Assembly: GCF_027557445.1 (NCBI RefSeq) | Contig: NZ_CP106841.1 | Span: forward strand, 854,001 to 918,000 | Length of the DNA: 64,000 bases | Reading direction: 5' to 3' | From: Paenalcaligenes faecalis | GTDB lineage: Bacteria > Pseudomonadota > Gammaproteobacteria > Burkholderiales > Burkholderiaceae_B | Part shown: piece by piece, positions 58,827 to 64,000 of the stretch | Position numbering within the stretch: the first letter of the stretch is position 1 | Layout: the number at the start of each line of letters is the position of its first letter | Program-made: the position numbers and the translations under genes | The notes under the pieces: generated by a model | Database searches by the model: none | What the model was told of the DNA's origin: nothing | Seen by the model: only the letters and a program-made list of their open reading frames with translations

Positions 58827-59795
58827 ATGAGACTAAAACCAATTCTTATAGCGGGCGTTATGTTGGCCTTTTCTGCTAGCGCAGCACAGGCTGTGACATG
58901 GCGTATGGCCACGGCTTACCCCGAGGCAAACTTTCACACTCGTAATATTAATCAGTTTGTTAAAGAGATTGAACAAGGCACGGATGGCAAACTGCAGATC
59001 AATGTGCATGCTTCAGGCTCGTTAATCAAACCACCTGAGATTAAAAATGCAGTACGTTCTCGCCAAATTGAAATGGGTGAGTTTCTTGTTTCTACCTTGG
59101 CAAATGAAAACTCTATTTTTGCTTTAGACTCGGTTCCTTTTATGGCTGTCTCCTACGAGGACTCTGCCAAAATGTATCAGGTCTCTAAGCCTTATCTAGA
59201 GGAAGTCTTTGCAAAGCAGCGCATGAAAGTGTTGTACTCGGTTGCTTGGCCGCCTCAGGGGTTTTATACAGAACGCCCTATAGAGAAAATTGAAGACTTA
59301 AAAGGTATGAAGGTACGTGCATACAGTCCCCAAACTGAACGATTTGCTCAGTTGGCTGGTGCTATTCCCACCCAAGTCGAGGCAGCTGATTTAGCTCAAG
59401 CTTTTACCACCGGTCGCGTTAATGCAATGGTGACGTCTAGCTCGACGGGCGTGAACTCAGCCGCTTGGGATTATTTAACGCATTATTACGACGTATCGGC
59501 TTTCTTGCCTAAAAACGTCGTTGTCGTCAATCAGGCTAGCTTTGATTCATTAGACAAAGATACGCAAAAAGTCTTGTTAGATGCCGCAGCGATTGCCGAA
59601 GAACGTGGCTGGGAAATGTCCAAAGAGGAACACGATACACAGTTAAAAGCGCTTGCTGATAACGGTATTAAAGTCGAGGCGGGTAGCGAGCAGCTCAATG
59701 CTGCATTCCGTAAAATTGGCGAAACCATGGCAGCAGAATGGAGCAAAGAGGCGGGCAAACAGGGTCAAGAGATTCTTGAGGCCTATCGCAAATAA
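58827..59795 (+). CDS. TRAP transporter solute-binding protein (DctP family)
   Basis: The periplasmic receptor of a TRAP transporter. The signal peptide ends near residue 22 (AAQAV). The fold motifs are NFHTRNINQFVKEIEQGT, the RSRQIEMGEF segment, LKGMKVRAYSP with the substrate-carboxylate arginine in the family position, and AWDYLTHYYDVSAFLPKNVV. 322 residues is normal. It is followed by a terminator hairpin and then the membrane subunits. The ligand is inferred as 5-oxoproline or a related amino acid from the neighbouring 5-oxoprolinase. A short ATTATT-gat-AATAAT palindrome lies upstream at 58777-58791. Confidence 0.92.
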   Translation: MRLKPILIAGVMLAFSASAAQAVTWRMATAYPEANFHTRNINQFVKEIEQGTDGKLQINVHASGSLIKPPEIKNAVRSRQIEMGEFLVSTLANENSIFALDSVPFMAVSYEDSAKMYQVSKPYLEEVFAKQRMKVLYSVAWPPQGFYTERPIEKIEDLKGMKVRAYSPQTERFAQLAGAIPTQVEAADLAQAFTTGRVNAMVTSSSTGVNSAAWDYLTHYYDVSAFLPKNVVVVNQASFDSLDKDTQKVLLDAAAIAEERGWEMSKEEHDTQLKALADNGIKVEAGSEQLNAAFRKIGETMAAEWSKEAGKQGQEILEAYRK

Positions 59796-59814
59796 GCCAT
59801 TCATAGCAGTTACT

Positions 59815-59849
59815 ATCTCGACGCAGCGTAGGCCGCGTCGAGATTTTTT
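59815..59849 (+). terminator. Terminator between dctP and dctQ
   Basis: The perfect 10-base stem ATCTCGACGC (59815-59824) with GCGTCGAGAT (59835-59844) ends in six T (59844-59849), immediately before the AAGGAAG ribosome site of dctQ. Partial termination would give more binding protein than membrane subunits. Confidence 0.88.
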
Positions 59850-59860
59850 AAGGAAGTTTG

Positions 59861-60412
59861 ATGCGCAAAAGTCTCGACAAGTTGTATGCGGTTAGCGGAG
59901 CCATCGCTGCTTTATCGCTAGTGCTAATTGTGATCATTGTATTTGGCCAGGTTGTGCTGAATTTTATTGATTTTATAGCTCAAAAAGTGGTGGGTAAAAG
60001 CTATGGGTTATTAATTCCCTCCTACGCCTCTTTTTCTGGATATGCCCTAGGGTTTGCAACATTTCTCTCTTTGGGGCTAGGGATTAGACGAGCTGCACAT
60101 ATACGAGTCACCTTGATCGAGGGCACACTAAATCCGCGGGTGCGTCGTTGGACGTTAACTATAGTGGCGTTACTTGGTGTGCTGATGGGTGGGCTTTTTA
60201 GTTGGAGCCTAGGGCAGTTGAGCTATGAGTCTTGGTTATGGGGTGATACTGCCACCGGATTGATTCGCGTTCCGTTATGGATTCCTCAATCTGTATTGAC
60301 CATAGGGTCCATTATTTTTTGGATTGCAACCATAGATACATTCATCGAGATGCTGCGTGATCAGCAATCTTCTGCGTTACGTGCTGTAGATCCTGTAGAG
60401 GAGGGCATGTAA
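59861..60412 (+). CDS. TRAP transporter small membrane subunit (DctQ family)
   Basis: A 183-residue membrane protein with four predicted helices: ALSLVLIVIIVFGQVVLNFI, YALGFATFLSLGLG, WTLTIVALLGVLMGGLFSW and QSVLTIGSIIFWIATIDTF. The RRAAHIRVTLIEG segment between helices 2 and 3 is the DctQ signature. AAGGAAG (59850-59856) favours the ATG at 59861 over a TTG three bases earlier. Its stop shares one base with the dctM start (TAATG). Confidence 0.88.
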   Translation: MRKSLDKLYAVSGAIAALSLVLIVIIVFGQVVLNFIDFIAQKVVGKSYGLLIPSYASFSGYALGFATFLSLGLGIRRAAHIRVTLIEGTLNPRVRRWTLTIVALLGVLMGGLFSWSLGQLSYESWLWGDTATGLIRVPLWIPQSVLTIGSIIFWIATIDTFIEMLRDQQSSALRAVDPVEEGM

Positions 60413-61713
60413 TGTCCGATTTAGTACTTTCAAGTATTTTAATTGTTACCTTGATTGGTAGCTTGGCTTTGGGCGTATGGGTGTCATTGGCCTTGTTTGT
60501 AACGGGTGTAGCAGGGATCTTTTTGTTCTCTAGCGCTCCGATCACTAATGTGATTGCCACCAATGTCTGGAGCACTTCATCAGAGTGGTCTTTAGCTGCT
60601 TTACCGCTTTTTATCTGGATGGGTGAGATTCTCTTTCGCTCTCGTATGTCTAAAGACTTATTTACGGGCTTAGCGCCGTGGATGCGATCTTTACCTGGTG
60701 GGTTAGGGCATGTAGGGATTTTAGCTTCAGGTATTTTTGCAGCGGTTAGCGGCTCATCCGCAGCAACCTGTGCCACTGTAGCTAAGGTTGCCGTGCCTGA
60801 GCTTAAAGCTAGAGGCTATGATGAAAAATTAATTCTAGGGACAATTTCAGGGTCGGGTACGCTAGGGTTGTTGATTCCACCCTCTATTATTTTGATTGTG
60901 TACGGGGTTTCAGCCGAGCTATCTATTTCTCGATTATTTATTGCTGGAGTTATTCCAGGCATTATGATGATCGTGTTGTTCATGGCATATGTATCCATTT
61001 GGTCTTTACGTAATCCAGATAAAGTTCCTGCTAAAGATCCACCATTAAGCTTTAAAGAAAAAATACGCGCTACACGTACTTTGTTGCCTGTGACGTTACT
61101 TATTTTAGGGGTGATCGGATCGATTTATTTAGGGCTTGCTAGTCCCACTGATTCTGCGGCGGTTGGGGTAGTGATAGCGTTATTATTAAGTTGGTCATTT
61201 GGTGATTTGAACTGGAAAAATTTCAAAGAAAGCCTAATTGCCGCGACGTTGTCCTCGTCCATGATTGCGTTCATTTTGGCTGGGGCCTCCTTTTTAACCA
61301 TTGCCATGGGGTATTCCAATATTCCTATTACCTTGGCGCGCTGGATTGGTGACTTGGGTCTGAATCATTACATGCTCTTAGCTGTACTGACTGTATTTTT
61401 CATTATTCTAGGTAGCTTTTTGGATGGTATTTCCATTGTGGTGTTGACCACCGCCATCTTGATGCCCGCTGTTCAAGCCGTAGGTATTGATCCTATTTGG
61501 TTTGGGGTTTATTTGGTTTTGGTTGTTGAAATGGCGCAAATTACGCCACCAGTCGGTTTAAACCTATTTGTATTGCAGGGTATGACAGGTAAAAATATTG
61601 TTTATTTATCTAAAGCATCCATGCCGTTTTTCTTGTTGTTAGTACTCGGGGTGATTTTAGTTATCGTGTTCCCAGACATTATTCTTCTATTGCCAAAATT
61701 GATGTACAACTAA
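60412..61713 (+). CDS. TRAP transporter large membrane subunit (DctM family)
   Basis: A 433-residue permease of 12 or so helices that couples sodium to solute import. DctM motifs are PLFIWMGEILFRS, the AAVSGSSAATCATVAKVAVPELKARGYD stretch (normal spacing), SGSLG-type SGTLGLLIPPSIILIVYG, and near the end VEMAQITPPVGLNLFVLQG. It completes a DctPQM set and ends at a strong bidirectional terminator. Confidence 0.92.
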   Translation: MSDLVLSSILIVTLIGSLALGVWVSLALFVTGVAGIFLFSSAPITNVIATNVWSTSSEWSLAALPLFIWMGEILFRSRMSKDLFTGLAPWMRSLPGGLGHVGILASGIFAAVSGSSAATCATVAKVAVPELKARGYDEKLILGTISGSGTLGLLIPPSIILIVYGVSAELSISRLFIAGVIPGIMMIVLFMAYVSIWSLRNPDKVPAKDPPLSFKEKIRATRTLLPVTLLILGVIGSIYLGLASPTDSAAVGVVIALLLSWSFGDLNWKNFKESLIAATLSSSMIAFILAGASFLTIAMGYSNIPITLARWIGDLGLNHYMLLAVLTVFFIILGSFLDGISIVVLTTAILMPAVQAVGIDPIWFGVYLVLVVEMAQITPPVGLNLFVLQGMTGKNIVYLSKASMPFFLLLVLGVILVIVFPDIILLLPKLMYN

Positions 61714-61732
61714 ACCTTGTTATATCGCCATA

Positions 61733-61768
61733 AAAAAACCACGCTATATAAAAATAGCGTGGTTTTTT
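61733..61768. terminator. Bidirectional terminator between dctM and ychJ
   Basis: AAAAAACCACGCTAT (61733-61747) pairs with ATAGCGTGGTTTTTT (61754-61768), with T runs on both strands for the two convergent units. Confidence 0.93.
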
Positions 61769-61785
61769 ATTTGTATAGAGATCGT

Positions 61786-62178
61786 TTATTTTTCAATAAA
61801 TGAACCATCTACATAGAGCCACTGGTTATTTTCTAGCACAAATTGGCTAATTTCGTGTAAACGAGTGGCTTTACCTTGTAAACGATGACGAGCCACAAAC
61901 TCGACTTGCTGTGTGGTAGGACTAAGTATCAGATGCTTTTTAATTTCTAAGCCTAACCATTTACCCCCAGGGGGATTAGGTTCTAGCTCTGTGGGTCGAG
62001 TACTGGGATGCCAAGTGGCCAGTAAATAGTCCAATAAATCTAGAACAAAGGCACTATATCTGGAGCGCATTAATTGCTCAGCATCCGGGGCTTGTAAGTA
62101 TAAATCGCCCTGATGCCAACGCTGGCAGCATTGTGCATACGGTTTATGGCTTTGGCAAGGACAAGGAGTATTCGGCAT
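61786..62178 (-). CDS. YchJ-family (UPF0225) SEC-C motif protein
   Basis: A 130-residue cytoplasmic protein. The N terminus has the SEC-C zinc motif in PCPCQSHKPYAQCCQRWH, and the family core follows (AEQLMRSRYSAFVLDLLDYLLATWHPSTR, normal spacing) with an NTF2-like C-terminal part (VEFVARHRLQG, WLYVDGSF). The function of YchJ is not established. It lies three bases after the stop of the EAL-protein gene, so the two are one operon. Confidence 0.88.
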   Translation of the reverse strand: MPNTPCPCQSHKPYAQCCQRWHQGDLYLQAPDAEQLMRSRYSAFVLDLLDYLLATWHPSTRPTELEPNPPGGKWLGLEIKKHLILSPTTQQVEFVARHRLQGKATRLHEISQFVLENNQWLYVDGSFIEK

Positions 62179-62181
62179 GGC

Positions 62182-63951
62182 TTAGTTTTTAAAATAGTCT
62201 GTTTGTGAAAAACCAGTAGCAGCCAGTTTAAGCATGGTGCTTTCATTGAGAGGGGGTGAGAAAATAAATCCTTGCACTAAATCACAGCCCATTGCACGTA
62301 ATAAATTCAACTGTGCTGACTCCTCAACGCCTTCGGCGACTGTCATAAATTCAAAATGACGAGCCATATCAATCACGGTGCTGGTTAGCCGTTGATCTTG
62401 GGCATTGCAATGCATCTCTTTGATAAAGGCACGATCTATTTTTAGGACTGAAACAGGCAGAACTTTTAGATAGGCCAATGAAGAGTAGCCAGTTCCAAAA
62501 TCATCAATTGCAATGCGTAAGCCAGCTTGAGATAAGGCCTGTAGTTGGCGCATGGCGAGCTGCATATCTTGCATTAAGCCTGATTCGGTGACTTCGATTT
62601 CTAACACATAGGGAGGAAGTCCGGATTGGCTTACCGTTTTAATTAACCATTCAGCAAAGTCGTGCTGCATTAGCTGTGAGCTAGCAACGTTCACTGCAAC
62701 AGTAAAAAGCTCATCCACCTGTTGTTGTTCACGCCAACGCGAAATGGCTTGAATGGCTTGCTTAATAACCCATTTGCCAATGTGAATAATATCACCACTG
62801 GCCTCTGCTGCAGGAATGAACTCCACAGGAGAAACCCTTCCTAGTACGGGGCTTTCCCACCGTAATAAGGCCTCAACACCTCGAACTTGCCCGTTACGTA
62901 CATCTACTTTAGGTTGGTAGAGTAAGTGAAACTCATTGCCTTCGATAGCTTGATGCAAAGCATCACGAACGTGAATTTTACGCATCAAAGCATCCTCTAG
63001 CTCTTGGCTATAGCACTGCCAGAGCCCATCTGCAGAGGGCAGGGCTACTGCGGCTCTGCGTATGGTTTGCTCAGGGCTATCAGAGGGGTGCTGTTGGCTG
63101 ATGCCAATGCGAGCACGTATATGTAATAGTAGTTGCCCTAAACGTAATGGGGCTTGAATAGTGTCAAGCAAGCATTGGGCGATCAATGCTACAGAGACGG
63201 CGGGTGTAGATGAGTTTTCACATAAAACAACCCATTTATCGCTCCCCCAAACTCCGAGTAGGGATATGGGTATCTCTGTGATCGAGTTGAGGAGTAAAGA
63301 GGTTTTGCAAAGAGTCTGATCTACCACCTCATAACCGTGTAAGCGGGCTATTTCATCTAAGCCTTCTAGCACAATAAAGAAAGCAAAAGCGTCTTTTTTG
63401 TCGGATTGTAAGGCGAGTAAGTGCTCAAGAATCACATGTCGATTGGGTAGCTCGGTTACTGGGTCTTGACGCGAACGTATTGCAAGCTCGGTGGTGCGCG
63501 CTTGAACTAATTCTTCAAGTAAGTTCGCTCGCTCCGTGCGCTCTACCAGTAAACGTTGTAGTTGCAGGGTATTGTGAATACGCTGCAAGACTTCAATATG
63601 ATTAAATGGTTTAGTTAAAAAATCTTGGACACCAAGCTCTAACGCATCATGACGAGTGGTTTCATCGATTTGAGCCGTCAAAATAATGACAGCTGGGGTT
63701 TTGTCACCCATCGTGTGATTGAGTCGTTGTAACAACTCTAATCCGCTCATACCAGGCATTCTAATGTCGAGCAGAATTAAGTCAGGGCGTTGACGTTGCA
63801 CTCTGTCTTCTACTTGAAGCGGGTTACACATTCCTTCTATGTTGGTATAGCCTTCATCCTCAAGGAGGTCCATGAGTAGCTCTACATTCACGGGGTTGTC
63901 ATCAATGACTAGAATGTCTGCCTCGCTAAATAACTGGGCAACGATAGTCAT
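62182..63951 (-). CDS. Response regulator with degenerate GGDEF and EAL domains
   Basis: A cyclic-di-GMP protein of 589 residues. Receiver domain: residues 12-130 with acidic VIDDNP, phospho-acceptor Asp62 in LILLDIRMPG and the LTKPF lysine. A coiled-coil linker precedes a GGDEF-fold domain (about 165-310) whose active-site motif reads WGSDKW, so cyclase activity is not expected. The EAL domain (335-580) retains EALLRW, NVASSQL, EVTESG, IDDFGTGYSS, KIDRAFI, EGVE and QGFIFSPPL, so phosphodiesterase activity is likely. Start overlaps the stop of an upstream gene (ATGA), probably its sensor kinase. Confidence 0.9.
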   Translation of the reverse strand: MTIVAQLFSEADILVIDDNPVNVELLMDLLEDEGYTNIEGMCNPLQVEDRVQRQRPDLILLDIRMPGMSGLELLQRLNHTMGDKTPAVIILTAQIDETTRHDALELGVQDFLTKPFNHIEVLQRIHNTLQLQRLLVERTERANLLEELVQARTTELAIRSRQDPVTELPNRHVILEHLLALQSDKKDAFAFFIVLEGLDEIARLHGYEVVDQTLCKTSLLLNSITEIPISLLGVWGSDKWVVLCENSSTPAVSVALIAQCLLDTIQAPLRLGQLLLHIRARIGISQQHPSDSPEQTIRRAAVALPSADGLWQCYSQELEDALMRKIHVRDALHQAIEGNEFHLLYQPKVDVRNGQVRGVEALLRWESPVLGRVSPVEFIPAAEASGDIIHIGKWVIKQAIQAISRWREQQQVDELFTVAVNVASSQLMQHDFAEWLIKTVSQSGLPPYVLEIEVTESGLMQDMQLAMRQLQALSQAGLRIAIDDFGTGYSSLAYLKVLPVSVLKIDRAFIKEMHCNAQDQRLTSTVIDMARHFEFMTVAEGVEESAQLNLLRAMGCDLVQGFIFSPPLNESTMLKLAATGFSQTDYFKN

Positions 63952-64000
63952 GAATGATCCTTTTGGGTCAAGATTTTTTTCAGGTGTTGAGTCATTTCAT
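63948..64000 (-). CDS. C-terminal end of an upstream gene (partial)
   Basis: On the minus strand one frame is open from the window edge to a TGA at 63948-63950 and encodes a tail ending LKKILTQKDHS. The stop overlaps the start of the REC-GGDEF-EAL gene (ATGA), the spacing expected of a two-component operon, so a sensor kinase is a guess. Only 16 complete sense codons are visible. Confidence 0.45.
   Translation of the reverse strand, partial: EMTQHLKKILTQKDHS

Noticed and set aside
60342-60776. Minus-strand frame of 144 codons across dctQ and dctM
   Set aside because: Antisense to two well-supported membrane-protein genes; composition reflects the complement of hydrophobic codons.

Overview
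The window looks like a chromosomal segment of a betaproteobacterium of the order Burkholderiales, most likely a low-GC member of the Alcaligenaceae. The evidence is the gene order rlmN - RodZ-like - ispG - hisS - yfgM - bamB - der - hisC - hfq - hflX - hflK - hflC - hisZ - purA, the rpsU-dnaG-rpoD operon, and the many TRAP, LysR and diheme cytochrome genes. The genus is an inference; no rRNA, tRNA, insertion sequence, prophage or CRISPR array was seen.

Layout. 1-1163: the end of an unknown gene and a PilV-like type IV minor pilin. 1262-9516: translation genes (alaS, a TusA-like gene, rpsP-rimM-trmD without rplS, valS on the minus strand) and ndk. 9549-24453: one long plus-strand housekeeping block covering tRNA/rRNA modification, isoprenoid synthesis (ispG), tRNA charging (hisS), outer-membrane assembly (yfgM, bamB), ribosome GTPases (der, hflX), RNA chaperone hfq, the HflKC protease modulator, histidine (hisC, hisZ) and purine (purA) synthesis. 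24517-26580: an unrecognised ATP-grasp protein and a phosphoribosyltransferase. 26722-31431: rpsU-dnaG-rpoD. 31507-33971 (minus): guanine deaminase with a BenE-type transporter. 34215-36539: a TsdB/TsdA-like cytochrome pair and a DUF4168 protein. 36766-41800: a Ugp-type glycerol-3-phosphate importer with a metallophosphodiesterase. 41761-48166: a methyltransferase, an HdeD-like protein, an unlisted 55-residue gene, and a chain SPFH - NfeD - gamma-carbonic anhydrase - FUSC - endonuclease I. 48167-48622: an AT-rich gap ending in clustered DnaA boxes. 48623-53867: an MFS transporter, a three-gene ZorA-ZorB-HNH cassette read as a type II-like Zorya anti-phage system, and rlmF. 53973-61713: LysR regulator, fused 5-oxoprolinase and a DctPQM TRAP transporter, a probable 5-oxoproline uptake and use unit. 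61786-64000 (minus): YchJ, a REC-degenerate GGDEF-EAL protein and the tail of a further gene.

The first half is essentially core genome. Accessory character begins after about 31.5 kb. The most notable items are the Zorya-like cassette, the DnaA-box cluster in front of it, the ATP-grasp gene inserted after purA, the 15-base inverted repeat between valS and ndk, and a leader terminator in front of hisZ. Most core genes lie on the plus strand, suggesting that the replication fork runs left to right here.
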